A program made the translations under genes and the position numbers. Below, one piece after another: positions 18,837 through 26,648 of a DNA stretch of 64,000 nucleotides (positions within the stretch are counted from its first letter, which is position 1; every line of letters starts with the position of its first letter). The stretch covers positions 1-64,000 of the forward strand of contig NZ_JHQS01000017.1 in assembly GCF_014843845.1 (NCBI RefSeq), in the 5' to 3' direction. The notes below the pieces were generated by a model that was given only the letters and a program-made list of their open reading frames with translations, ran no database searches and was not told the origin of the DNA. Source of the stretch: Mesorhizobium amorphae. Lineage in GTDB: Bacteria; Pseudomonadota; Alphaproteobacteria; Rhizobiales; Rhizobiaceae.

Positions 18837-19228
18837 TCTCGGTTGTCGGCTGCCGCCAGCGACAGCAGCGGCAAAGCCGGCGCGTAGGATTCATAGCCGT
18901 CGCCATCGGCAACGGCGAAGGTGACGATCGGATCGACGCCGTTGGCGCTGAAGGCAACCGCCCCGTCCTCCCGCTCGCGCCAGAATTTCGCGCGCTCGAT
19001 GCCGGGCAAAAGCCGGCGGCAGGTCGAGGCGATCGTCAGCAGCGACAGACCTTCCGAGACTTCAGCACCGCGTTTCACCGCGCAGGCCGCCTCGTCGCCA
19101 TTGGCTGTCAGCCGGTAGGTGCTGGATGGCTGAGCTTCCCTGGCGACGCTTGCGCCACTGCCGCCGTGAAAAAGCTGAACGCCGCCGGCCAGTGTGGCAA
19201 CCCCAATCAATGCAGGAAGCACCTTCAC
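18815..19228 (-). CDS. exported AprI/Inh-like small protein
   Basis: A 137-residue protein with a cleavable signal-like N-terminus (KVLPALIGVATLAGGVQLF). The mature part, YRLTANGDEAACAVKRG then STCRRLLPGIERAKFWRERE, resembles the AprI/Inh metalloprotease-inhibitor fold, including the two cysteines that form its disulphide. I use the GTG at 19228, which has GGAG nine bases before it; the longer TTG-started reading adds an Arg-rich stretch that would spoil the signal peptide. No partner protease is adjacent, and the match is moderate, so function remains tentative. It may instead be a generic envelope protein. Confidence 0.6.
   Translation of the reverse strand: MKVLPALIGVATLAGGVQLFHGGSGASVAREAQPSSTYRLTANGDEAACAVKRGAEVSEGLSLLTIASTCRRLLPGIERAKFWREREDGAVAFSANGVDPIVTFAVADGDGYESYAPALPLLSLAAADNRDYSAAGN
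18823..18855. terminator. perfect hairpin spanning two convergent stop codons
   Basis: CGGCAGCCGA at 18823-18832 pairs exactly with TCGGCTGCCG at 18846-18855 around a 13-base loop containing the plus-strand stop codon. There is no T run, so termination by this element alone is uncertain; it may act as a transcription barrier or mRNA end stabiliser for both genes. Confidence 0.45.
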
Positions 19229-19349
19229 CCTTCTTCTCCGCGCATTTGAAGTGCGTGGGGGCAACGCGCTTCAAGAATCTTGCCTAACGAAGTATGCAGA
19301 ATGATTTCAAAGCGTTAAGCCGACGTTAATAAGTGTGGCGGCCTGCCGT

Positions 19350-20333
19350 TCAGCTGCGCGGCCTGACCTGCATCGTCTCCGGCACGGGGGTCAGCGGCCG
19401 GCGCTCGGCGAACCAGGACACCAGATTGTCGACGCAGAGGTCCGCCATGGCGCGGCGGGTATGCTCCGAAGCCGAGCCGACATGCGGCAGTAGCGAGGTG
19501 TTGGGGGCGGCCAGCAGTGCCTGCGGCACATTTGGTTCGTCGGCAAAGACGTCAAGCCCGGCGGCGGCGATGGTGCCGCTGGCAAGCGCCGCGGCAAGGG
19601 CAGCCTCGTCGACCGTGCTGCCGCGGCCGATGTTGACGAAGACGCCGTTCGGCCCGAGCGCCGACAGGATCTCGGCATTGACGGCCTTCTCCGTCGAAGT
19701 GCCGCCCGGTGCGACCGAGATCAGCGTGTCGACCGCTTCGGCAAGCCCCTTCAGCGTCGGATGATATTGATAGGCCAAGCCCTCGACCTGGCGGCGGTTG
19801 TGATAGGCGACCGGTAGGCCGAACGCTTCCAGCCGCCGGGCGATGGCCAGCCCGATGCGGCCCATGCCGAAGATGCCGACGCTGCGGCCGCGCAAAGTAA
19901 GCCGGCTCAGGCGATAGGCGCCGTTCTTCACCCAGCTGCCGTCGCGTAGCCATTTCTCGGCGGCATACATTTCGCGCACGGTGTTGATCAAAAGGCCGAT
20001 CGCCGTGTCGGCGACCTCCTCGGTCAGCACGTCGGGCGTATTGGTGACCATGATACCGCTTTGCGCGGCGTGGCTGGCGTCGACCGAATCGTAGCCGACT
20101 CCGAAATTGGCGATGATCTCGAGATTGGGCAGGGCGTCCATCAAGGCGGCATCTATCCCGCCGAACGAAGCGATGCCGCGCACCGTGCGCCGCATCTCCT
20201 CGGTGACAAGAGCCGGGTCGGCCTCTTCGATCGTCACCCGCTGGAATGCCTGGTCGATGCGGCCGATGGCGTGCTCGTTGAAATGGCCGGGCACCAGAAT
20301 GGCGACCGGCTCTTCAAGTTCAGGCTTTGTCAT
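19350..20333 (-). CDS. D-2-hydroxyacid dehydrogenase (glyoxylate/hydroxypyruvate reductase type)
   Basis: A 327-residue NAD(P)-dependent D-isomer-specific 2-hydroxyacid dehydrogenase. The nucleotide-binding loop VGIFGMGRIGLAIARRL (near residue 150) is intact. Catalytic Arg lies in NIGRGSTVDEAAL (near 238), Glu in FADEPNVP, and His in LLPHVGSASEHT (near 285). These enzymes typically reduce glyoxylate or hydroxypyruvate. Its start overlaps the end of the lacI-type gene by four bases, so it is co-translated with and probably controlled by that regulator. Confidence 0.92.
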   Translation of the reverse strand: MTKPELEEPVAILVPGHFNEHAIGRIDQAFQRVTIEEADPALVTEEMRRTVRGIASFGGIDAALMDALPNLEIIANFGVGYDSVDASHAAQSGIMVTNTPDVLTEEVADTAIGLLINTVREMYAAEKWLRDGSWVKNGAYRLSRLTLRGRSVGIFGMGRIGLAIARRLEAFGLPVAYHNRRQVEGLAYQYHPTLKGLAEAVDTLISVAPGGTSTEKAVNAEILSALGPNGVFVNIGRGSTVDEAALAAALASGTIAAAGLDVFADEPNVPQALLAAPNTSLLPHVGSASEHTRRAMADLCVDNLVSWFAERRPLTPVPETMQVRPRS

Positions 20334-21352
20334 GCACGCTCCACCGGCTTGCCGGTCGACTGACGCACATGCAGTTCCGGCTTGATCAGTTCCTGCGACG
20401 GCCGCACCGTCTGTCCGTTCAGCTTGTCCAGCAAGGCGCTCGCGGCGCGACGGCCGACCTCGCGCTGGCCGTTCCAGACCGTGGTCAATGCCGGCGTTGC
20501 GATCGCAGCCTCCTCGAGATCGTCATAGCCGGTGACGGAGATGTCGACGCCCGGCACAAGGCCAGCGCGCGCGATGCCGTTCATCAGCCCGATGGCGACG
20601 AGATCATTCCAGCAGCACGCGGCTGTCGGCTTGTCTTTCAGCGCCAAAAACTGTCCAGCGGCCTCGAAGCCGGCCTGCTTGGTGCGAGGGCCGGCGATGC
20701 GCCAGGACGGCCTGACCTCCAGTCCGGCCGCCTCCATGGCGTTGACATAACCCTGGTAGCGGTCGCGGCCGGTCGAGGTCTGGTCGGTGCCGCCGATCAT
20801 GGCGATGCGCTTGTGGCCGAGCGAGATCAGGTGGTTGGTGGCAAGGCCGGTGCCATAGGAATCGTCGCCGCGGAAGACCGGCACGTCGGCCCCGGCCACC
20901 GTGCGCGCAATCAGCACCGCCGGCAGGCCGTTTTCCTCGGCCATGATGATGTCTTCGGCCGGTGTGCCGATGGCCGGCGACATGATGACGCCGTCGGCGC
21001 CGAGCTGCAGCAGCGTGTCGATGAAGGTGCGCTGCTTTTCGAGCTGGTCGTAGTGGTTGGATAGGATGAAGGTCTGCCGGCTGCGGTCGAGCTCGCTTTC
21101 GATCGAGCGCAGGATTTCGGCGAAGAACGGGTTCATGATGTCGTGCACGACGACGCCGACAATGCCCGAGCGCGAGGTGCGCAGGCTGGCGGCGCGGCGA
21201 TTGTAGATATAGCCGATGGCGCGGGCATGTTCCTTGATGCGGTCGCGGGTGCTGCCGGCGACCAGCGGGCTGTCGCGCAGCGCAAGCGATACCGTGGCCG
21301 TGGACACGCCAAGGGCATCCGCGATCGTCGAAAGCTTGATCTTCTGTGCCAG
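20330..21352 (-). CDS. LacI family transcriptional regulator with apparent CTG start
   Basis: A LacI-family repressor of about 340 residues: N-terminal helix-turn-helix, then a periplasmic-binding-protein-like sensor domain. Starting at the first conventional codon, GTG at 21307, would remove the first HTH helix. In the same frame upstream the sequence reads AQKIKLSTIADALGVSTATV, a complete LacI headpiece, and the only start-like codon is CTG at 21350-21352, preceded nine bases upstream by GGGGAG. No ATG, GTG or TTG lies between that point and the in-frame TAA. A 15-base palindrome at 21375-21389 is the likely self-operator. It is coupled to the hydroxyacid dehydrogenase. Confidence 0.88.
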   Translation of the reverse strand: MAQKIKLSTIADALGVSTATVSLALRDSPLVAGSTRDRIKEHARAIGYIYNRRAASLRTSRSGIVGVVVHDIMNPFFAEILRSIESELDRSRQTFILSNHYDQLEKQRTFIDTLLQLGADGVIMSPAIGTPAEDIIMAEENGLPAVLIARTVAGADVPVFRGDDSYGTGLATNHLISLGHKRIAMIGGTDQTSTGRDRYQGYVNAMEAAGLEVRPSWRIAGPRTKQAGFEAAGQFLALKDKPTAACCWNDLVAIGLMNGIARAGLVPGVDISVTGYDDLEEAAIATPALTTVWNGQREVGRRAASALLDKLNGQTVRPSQELIKPELHVRQSTGKPVERA

Positions 21353-21374
21353 CGCCTTGCGCTCCCCGAAGCGA

Positions 21375-21389
21375 TTTAAACTGTTTAAA
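21375..21389. promoter_or_regulatory. 15-base perfect palindrome, candidate LacI-type operator
   Basis: TTTAAACTGTTTAAA is a perfect odd-length palindrome (seven-base arms around one base), centred 30 bases before the LacI-family start. Its A+T-rich character stands out from the surrounding GC-rich sequence. Position suggests autoregulation of the lacI-type/dehydrogenase operon. The protein-site pairing is inferred. Confidence 0.6.
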
Positions 21390-21420
21390 GGCGGCTCTTA
21401 TGCCATCGATCGGGAGCAAA

Positions 21421-22362
21421 TCAAAGTTTTTTTGCCAGCGTTTCCGCCTCCGCGTCAAGCGCCGCGTGATTGCGCAGGCGAAGCCGGTGTTCGCGATGGA
21501 TGATGTAGAGGCCGCTGGCGACGATGATGGCCGCGCCCACAAGCGTCCAGCGGTCCGGAAACTGGTGGAAGATGATCCAGCCGGACAGGATCATCCACAC
21601 CATCTGCGAATAGGGGTAGGGGGCGAGTGCCGTGGTCGTTGCCAGACGATAGGCCTGGACCAGCAGCCAATGACCGGTGGCGCCGAACACGCCGAGCATC
21701 AAGAGGATGAACCAGTGCCAGGCGTCCTGCGGCAGCGACAGCGAGAACGGCAGTGTGGGCAGGAGCAGCACCGACGGCGCCAGCGCCGAGAACAGGATAA
21801 GGCTTTCGGACGTCTCCGTCGCCGACATGCGGCGCGTCATGATGACATAGAAGGAGTTCGACAGCATCGAGCCGAGCGCAAACAGATGGCCTATGCCAAA
21901 AACGCCGACACCCGGCCGGGTGATGACCAGCACACCAACAAAGCCGGACAGGATCGCCATCCAGCGCCGCCAGCCCGCCCATTCGCCGAGCAGTGGACCG
22001 GCAAGTGCGGTGATCACCATCGGGCCGAAGAAGTAGATCGAAGTGGTCTCGGCCAGCTGCAAGGTGCGCAGCGCCATGATGTTGCACATGGTCGATCCGA
22101 ACAGGAAGGCGCCGCGTAATATGTGTGCCGGTAAATTGTTGGCGCGGAACCGCGATGGCTCGCGCCATCCACGCAGAAAGACACCGACCAGCAGCACATG
22201 GACGACGAAGCGGGCCCAGGCGACGATCAGCGCCGAGATGCCGGCCAGCACGAGGTATTTGCTGCTGGTGTCGAGAAAGGTGAAGCAGACATAGGTGGAA
22301 AGCATCAGCAGCATCGCCGCCGGCGGCGTTGCGCTTTCGTCTGGTTTTCTGGGAACGCTCAA
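21421..22362 (-). CDS. DMT-family (EamA) transporter
   Basis: A membrane protein of about 313 residues with ten hydrophobic helices arranged as two EamA repeats. Typical features are STYVCFTFLDTSSKYLVLAG at the first helix, FARF-like WARFVVHVL, the ALRTLQLAETTSIYFFGPM segment, and the second repeat ending WIIFHQFPDRWTLVGAAII. DMT members export metabolites or amino acids. The start is unclear: TTG at 22362 (used here), ATG at 22314 or TTG at 22428 are all in frame, and none has a strong ribosome site. It is the second gene of a unit led by the DUF2000 gene and divergent from an AraC regulator. Confidence 0.85.
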   Translation of the reverse strand: MSVPRKPDESATPPAAMLLMLSTYVCFTFLDTSSKYLVLAGISALIVAWARFVVHVLLVGVFLRGWREPSRFRANNLPAHILRGAFLFGSTMCNIMALRTLQLAETTSIYFFGPMVITALAGPLLGEWAGWRRWMAILSGFVGVLVITRPGVGVFGIGHLFALGSMLSNSFYVIMTRRMSATETSESLILFSALAPSVLLLPTLPFSLSLPQDAWHWFILLMLGVFGATGHWLLVQAYRLATTTALAPYPYSQMVWMILSGWIIFHQFPDRWTLVGAAIIVASGLYIIHREHRLRLRNHAALDAEAETLAKKL

Positions 22363-22474
22363 TTTCAGGCCGAAGGAAGGTGGGCAGACACCAACCTTTG
22401 CGGCAATCGTCGCCGGCCGACAAGCCAATTGTCGGCTGTGGCCGGACCAAAAGAAGCCAGTGCAACAATGCCCA

Positions 22475-22879
22475 GGCGTTCAGGCGGGCGCCCTTGGTGA
22501 TCTTGTCGACCAGTTTCTTCTCGGCGCGCAGCGCGATGCCGACGACCTTGGCATCCTCGGGCGCGAATTCGGCGAAGACGGCGCGGTTGGCGGCGTCAAA
22601 GCCCGTCGAGAACATCTCCTCGACATAGAGCGACGTCGTCACGCCGCGCTCCAGCGCGCGCCGGTGGATCGCGCCAAGCGTTGCGCTGTCGGCTGCAAGC
22701 ACGATGACCGGCTGGATCGACAGCGGGTTGTAGATATTGCCGGTCCGGTCGCGATAGGGCTCGCCGATGATATCGGCGAACTGCGCGACGATGCCGGTGG
22801 TCAGGAAGGCGGTGACGTTGAGCTTCTGCCAGACGGGAAGATCGTGCCTGAGCACGATTGCAAATTTCGTATCGAACAT
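22475..22879 (-). CDS. DUF2000 family protein (no stop codon at the expected end)
   Basis: About 135 residues match DUF2000: MFDTKFAIVLRHDLPVWQKL, YNPLSIQPVIVLAADSATL and VGIALRAEKKLVDKITKG. DUF2000 folds like peptidyl-tRNA hydrolase II but its function is unproven. Family proteins usually end soon after this last motif; here the frame has no stop and runs on to 21455, through the transporter gene in a different frame. The coordinates given mark only the recognisable domain; by codon rules the ORF is 474 codons. Loss of the stop or a small frameshift near 22474 could explain this. It is divergent from the AraC regulator, with 35 bases between starts. Confidence 0.7.
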
Positions 22880-22914
22880 GAGACAGTCGCCAGATCCAGA
22901 GTGTTGTTGAAGTG

Positions 22915-23787
22915 ATGACGCACGATCTAGGCCGAGAGGCCCTCCAGGGTCTTGAACGTTTGTGCTGGGATGCGGCCGATGACGGTATCGTCTCGGCGCC
23001 CGGCACGGCGGGCATAGAGCGCATCGAGGCGCGCTTCCACGGCAACGCCTTCGATCTCCACCGCCACGATACCTACGCGATCGGGGTGACGCTGCACGGC
23101 GTGCAGAGCTTCCGCTATCGCGGCGCGGCGCATCATAGCCTGCCTGGCCAGATCATCGTTCTGCACCCCGACGAATTGCACGACGGCGGCGCCGGCACCG
23201 AGGAAGGCTTGCACTACCGGATTCTCTATCTGGAGCCGTCGCTGCTGCTCGACTGCCTGGGCGGCGCGCCATTGCCTTTCGTCGATGATGCCGTGGTGAG
23301 CGATCCGGCCTTGCGCGGCACACTGCTTTCTGCACTGGCGCCGCTCGATGAGGAACTGGACGAGCTGTTTGTCGCCGATTTCATTGCGCAGCTGGCGCAG
23401 AATCTGGGGCGCCATGCCGGGCAGCCGGCAAAGCCGATGGAAAAGACGGCGTGGCGCGCCGCAGCACTTGCGCGCGACTATCTGGAAGAGAATGTCGAGC
23501 GGGCGGTGCGGTCCGATGAACTGGAAGCCGTCATCGGCCTCGACCGCTATGCGCTTTCGCGCCATTTCCGCGCGACCTATTCCACGAGCCCGCACCGTTT
23601 CCTTTTGATGCGCCGGCTGCAGCGGGCACGGCGCATGATCGAGGCGGGAGAGGCGCTCGCCGAGATCGCCATTGCCGCCGGCTTCAGTGACCAGAGCCAC
23701 TTCAACCGGCATTTCAAGAAGGCGTTCGGCCTGACGCCTGGACGCTGGTCGGCGCTGGTGCGCGGCTCATCGGTGGCGGCAGCCTAG
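22915..23787 (+). CDS. AraC family transcriptional regulator
   Basis: A 290-residue regulator with an N-terminal AraC-type cupin sensor (HRHDTYAIGVTLHGVQSF near residues 49-66, HPDELHDGG near 85) and a C-terminal double HTH (LARDYLEENVERAVRSDEL, then EIAIAAGFSDQSHFNRHFKK and GLTPGRW). The ATG at 22915 is chosen over the GTG one codon before. It is divergent from the DUF2000/EamA transporter genes. This sensor type is commonly paired with amino-acid or metabolite exporters, so it probably activates that exporter in response to its substrate. Confidence 0.92.
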   Translation: MTHDLGREALQGLERLCWDAADDGIVSAPGTAGIERIEARFHGNAFDLHRHDTYAIGVTLHGVQSFRYRGAAHHSLPGQIIVLHPDELHDGGAGTEEGLHYRILYLEPSLLLDCLGGAPLPFVDDAVVSDPALRGTLLSALAPLDEELDELFVADFIAQLAQNLGRHAGQPAKPMEKTAWRAAALARDYLEENVERAVRSDELEAVIGLDRYALSRHFRATYSTSPHRFLLMRRLQRARRMIEAGEALAEIAIAAGFSDQSHFNRHFKKAFGLTPGRWSALVRGSSVAAA

Positions 23788-23810
23788 ATATCGAAGACGG
23801 AGGATGTAAG

Positions 23811-23836
23811 CCGGACGACGCAAGATGCGTCGCCGG
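23811..23836. terminator. hairpin after AraC gene
   Basis: CCGG-A-CGACGC pairs with GCGTCG-CCGG around the loop AAGAT, a ten-pair stem with a single bulge. It lies between convergent genes (AraC regulator and MarR regulator). There is no T tract, so it is at best a weak terminator. Confidence 0.4.
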
Positions 23837-23891
23837 TTAGAGGACGACGCTTTCGCATCGCGCAGGCGAGACGACGCTGACGCGTCGCTCG

Positions 23892-24362
23892 TTAGTCGTC
23901 GAGATCGGCGTCGTCGTCGATCAGCACCAATTCCTCATTCGAGAGATTGGCTTCAATGCGGGCAAGCAATTTGAACAGCGCCTTCTGGTCTTTCTTGTCG
24001 AGGCCCTTCAGCGCCTGCTTCTCGGTCTTCTTCACCGATTTCTCGATGGCGTGGATGATCTCGCGGCCGGTGTCGGTGAGGAAGATGTGCGCCTGACGGG
24101 CATCGTTCACCGAAGCGCGCTTTTCCAGGAAACCCTGCGCTTGCAGCCGGTTGATGGTCTTGGTGATGGTCGGCGGGCGCACGCCGAGGCGACCGGCGAG
24201 GTTGCCCGGTGTCTGGCCGTCCTCGCGGTCGAGCGACAGCATGATCTGGTCCTGTCCGGCATAGAAGCCGTGCGCCAGAAGCCGCGCGGCAAGTGCCGTA
24301 CGCGCCAGCCGCGCCGCCGAATGCAGCCGGCTCATTGTTGCAGTCTTGTCCGCCTTGGCCAT
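23892..24362 (-). CDS. MarR family transcriptional regulator
   Basis: A 156-residue winged-helix regulator. The recognition region reads PGNLAGRLGVRPPTITKTINRL, followed by the wing QGFLEKRASVNDARQAHIFLTDTG, both standard for MarR. The C-terminus is acidic (VLIDDDADLDD). The ribosome site AGAGGG overlaps a first ATG at 24368 and is correctly spaced for the ATG at 24362, which I therefore use. It is transcribed away from the intradiol dioxygenase gene, on the same strand and 220 bases downstream of it. Target genes cannot be assigned. Confidence 0.9.
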   Translation of the reverse strand: MAKADKTATMSRLHSAARLARTALAARLLAHGFYAGQDQIMLSLDREDGQTPGNLAGRLGVRPPTITKTINRLQAQGFLEKRASVNDARQAHIFLTDTGREIIHAIEKSVKKTEKQALKGLDKKDQKALFKLLARIEANLSNEELVLIDDDADLDD

Positions 24363-24582
24363 GGTCATCCCTCTTCGGCCGAACCGGTGCCGGCAGCATA
24401 GAGCCTGCCTGCCGGTTGGCAATCGACGATCAAAAAGAATCCGGCTTGCGAAAACAGCTTTGCCGGCAAGCATTGCGATGTCCGCCGTGGTGAATGCCAG
24501 ATGTTTATTTCAGTTAGATGACAAACGACTTTTTGGGCCGGGGGACTCTTCCCGTGGCCATGGGCGGGGCTCCAAACGGAGC

Positions 24583-25311
24583 TCAGCCGGCCTTCACAGC
24601 GACGACCAGCAGGGCCTGATAGGCATCCGCTGCCTCGCGCAAGGCGGCCTGCGACAAGGGTCCAGCCCGTCGCGCTATGCCGTCCCGCGCATTCGAGGTG
24701 TCGCGTTTGCCGGGACGGTCGTTGTAGGGCGAGACGGTCGCAAAGATCTGATCGCTCAGGCCGTCGGGGAAAAACAATTGGCCGGTCATCACCGATCGTT
24801 CGTCGGGGAAGACCTTGAAGTGGATGTGGGTGGTGCGGCCGCGATACCAGCCGGGATAGATGGTGGCGAAGGAGACGATGCCGCTTTCGTCCGTCTTCTG
24901 CCAGCCGCGCAGGAATGTCTGGCCGGAGGTGTCGACATCTTGGCCGTCGCCCTGTCCGGGATAGCCGGAATAGGCGCCTTGCGCATCGCAATGCCAGATA
25001 TCGACGCGCGCACTGGCAAGCGGGCGACAGGCGGTATCGACCACCTGCAGCCGCACATTGAGACCGACTCCCTTCTTGCCTTCGGTAACATCGGCGCGTT
25101 GGAGTTTCGGGTCGAAATAGAACGGCCCTTCCGTCACCTCCGGCGTGATGGTGCAGACGCCGGCACCGGCGTCGAACAGGGCAAGCCCGGCATAGGGTGA
25201 AGTCTGCGCCGTTGCGGCAGCCGGCAGGAAAGCGCCGCCGCCGGCGGTGACGGCGATGAGGCTCAGCGCCTGACGCCTGTTCAACGGCATGGTAGGCGGC
25301 TTGTCGGACAT
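24583..25311 (-). CDS. intradiol ring-cleavage dioxygenase family protein, exported
   Basis: A 242-residue protein of the intradiol dioxygenase superfamily (protocatechuate 3,4-dioxygenase beta-like). It has a twin-arginine signal (NRRQALSLIAV then an Ala-rich core), unlike cytoplasmic catechol dioxygenases. Fe(III) ligands appear to be the Tyr in GAYSGYPG and the Tyr/His/His of YPGWYRGRTTHIHFKV (near residue 165), so the catalytic set is complete. ATG at 25311 follows GAGAGGAG. This exported subgroup is found in many bacteria and its natural substrate is poorly known. It is divergent from the COG0523 GTPase gene, with 104 bases between them. Confidence 0.88.
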   Translation of the reverse strand: MSDKPPTMPLNRRQALSLIAVTAGGGAFLPAAATAQTSPYAGLALFDAGAGVCTITPEVTEGPFYFDPKLQRADVTEGKKGVGLNVRLQVVDTACRPLASARVDIWHCDAQGAYSGYPGQGDGQDVDTSGQTFLRGWQKTDESGIVSFATIYPGWYRGRTTHIHFKVFPDERSVMTGQLFFPDGLSDQIFATVSPYNDRPGKRDTSNARDGIARRAGPLSQAALREAADAYQALLVVAVKAG

Positions 25312-25415
25312 CTGGCTCCTCTCGCAGCGGCCAGTATGGCCCAGCGGTTTGCTACGTGCAAAAGCAAAGCGCACATCCTATATGGAGCCGACAATCACCT
25401 TTTCGAGGCCTACAC

Positions 25416-26426
25416 ATGAGCGATGCACAGACGCAGATCCCCGTAACCGTCCTGACAGGCTATCTCGGCGCCGGCAAGACGACGCTGCTCAACCGCATCC
25501 TCTCGGAAAGCCACGGCAAGCGCTATGCCGTCATCGTCAACGAATTCGGCGAGATCGGCATCGACAATGATTTGATCGTGGAGTCCGACGAGGAAATCTA
25601 CGAGATGAACAATGGCTGCGTCTGCTGCACGGTGCGCGGCGACCTGATCCGTGTCGTCGAGGGCCTGATGCGCCGGCCCGGCCGTTTCGACGCCATCGTC
25701 GTCGAGACCACCGGCCTTGCCGACCCGGTGCCGGTGGCGCAGACCTTCTTCATGGACGACGACGTGCGCTCCAAGACCAGGCTCGACGCGGTGGTGGCGC
25801 TCGTCGACGCCAAGCACCTGCCGCTCAGGCTGAAGGATTCCAAGGAGGCCGAGGACCAGATCGCCTTTGCCGACGTCGTCGTGCTCAACAAGACCGATCT
25901 CGTCACGCCCGACGAACTCGCCAAGGTCGAAGCGACGATCCGCGCCATCAACCCGGCGGCCAGGATCCATCGCACGACGCGCGCCGGCGTGGCGTTGGCC
26001 GAGGTGCTCGACCGCGGCGCCTTCGATCTTTCGCGGGCGCTGGAGAACGATCCGCATTTCCTCGAGGCGCATGATCATGATCATGATCATGACCACGACC
26101 ACCATCACCATCCCTCCGACATCCACGATGTGACGGTGCAGTCGGTGTCGCTGCGCGGCGGCGAGATGGATCCGAAGAAATTCTTCCCCTGGATCGAAAA
26201 GATCACCCAGATGGAAGGCCCGAACATCCTGCGGCTGAAGGGCATCATCGCGCTCAAGGGCGATGACGAGCGCTACGTCATCCAGGGCGTCCACATGATC
26301 ATCGAAGGTGATCACCAGCGCGCCTGGAAGGTCGGCGAAAAGCACGAGAGCCGGCTGGTCTTCATCGGCCGCGAACTCGACGCTGAACGGCTGAAGAAGA
26401 GCTTTGACGCCTGCCAGGCCGCTTGA
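25416..26426 (+). CDS. CobW/COG0523 family metal-handling GTPase
   Basis: A 336-residue G3E-family GTPase. It has a Walker A (GYLGAGKTTLL near residue 19), Walker B region ETTGLADP, the NKTD guanine-specificity motif, and the metal-binding CxCC motif in GCVCCTVRGD (near 70). Between the GTPase and C-terminal CobW_C domain is a His/Asp-rich loop (alternating HD then HHHH, near residues 219-235), which would bind Zn, Co or Ni. The loop is encoded by tandem GATCAT repeats. No Zur box was seen upstream, so which metal and client protein it serves is unknown. Confidence 0.93.
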   Translation: MSDAQTQIPVTVLTGYLGAGKTTLLNRILSESHGKRYAVIVNEFGEIGIDNDLIVESDEEIYEMNNGCVCCTVRGDLIRVVEGLMRRPGRFDAIVVETTGLADPVPVAQTFFMDDDVRSKTRLDAVVALVDAKHLPLRLKDSKEAEDQIAFADVVVLNKTDLVTPDELAKVEATIRAINPAARIHRTTRAGVALAEVLDRGAFDLSRALENDPHFLEAHDHDHDHDHDHHHHPSDIHDVTVQSVSLRGGEMDPKKFFPWIEKITQMEGPNILRLKGIIALKGDDERYVIQGVHMIIEGDHQRAWKVGEKHESRLVFIGRELDAERLKKSFDACQAA

Positions 26427-26463
26427 TTTCCAGGTCAGTTTAGGGTTAGCGCTGCCCCTTCTT

Positions 26464-26608
26464 CCTTCTCCCCTTGTGGGAGAAGGTGGCCGAGCGAAGC
26501 TCGGTCGGATGAGGGGTGTTCCAGCTTGGCGCCGACGGTAATCCGTCCAACACCCTCATCCGTCTTGGCGCTGCGCGCCAATCCACCTTCTCCCACAAGG
26601 GGAGAAGG
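26464..26608. repeat. RIME-like intergenic mosaic palindrome
   Basis: The 26-base segments 26464-26489 and 26583-26608 are exact inverse complements. Inside them a second pair (about 26505-26519 and 26559-26573) is nearly complementary, and each outer arm is itself a small hairpin (CTTCTCCC / GGGAGAAG). The whole can fold into one long cruciform of about 145 bases. This matches the style of Rhizobium intergenic mosaic elements. It lies between the COG0523 gene and the WD40 gene; a related copy is at 58144-58277. Confidence 0.85.
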
Positions 26609-26648
26609 GCGTAGACGACCAGCGACAATCTCGAATGGACCAGTCCGC

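Noticed and set aside
26069..26110. Tandem GATCAT repeats considered as a repeat array or CRISPR-like element
   Set aside because: They encode the His/Asp metal-binding loop of the COG0523 GTPase in frame.
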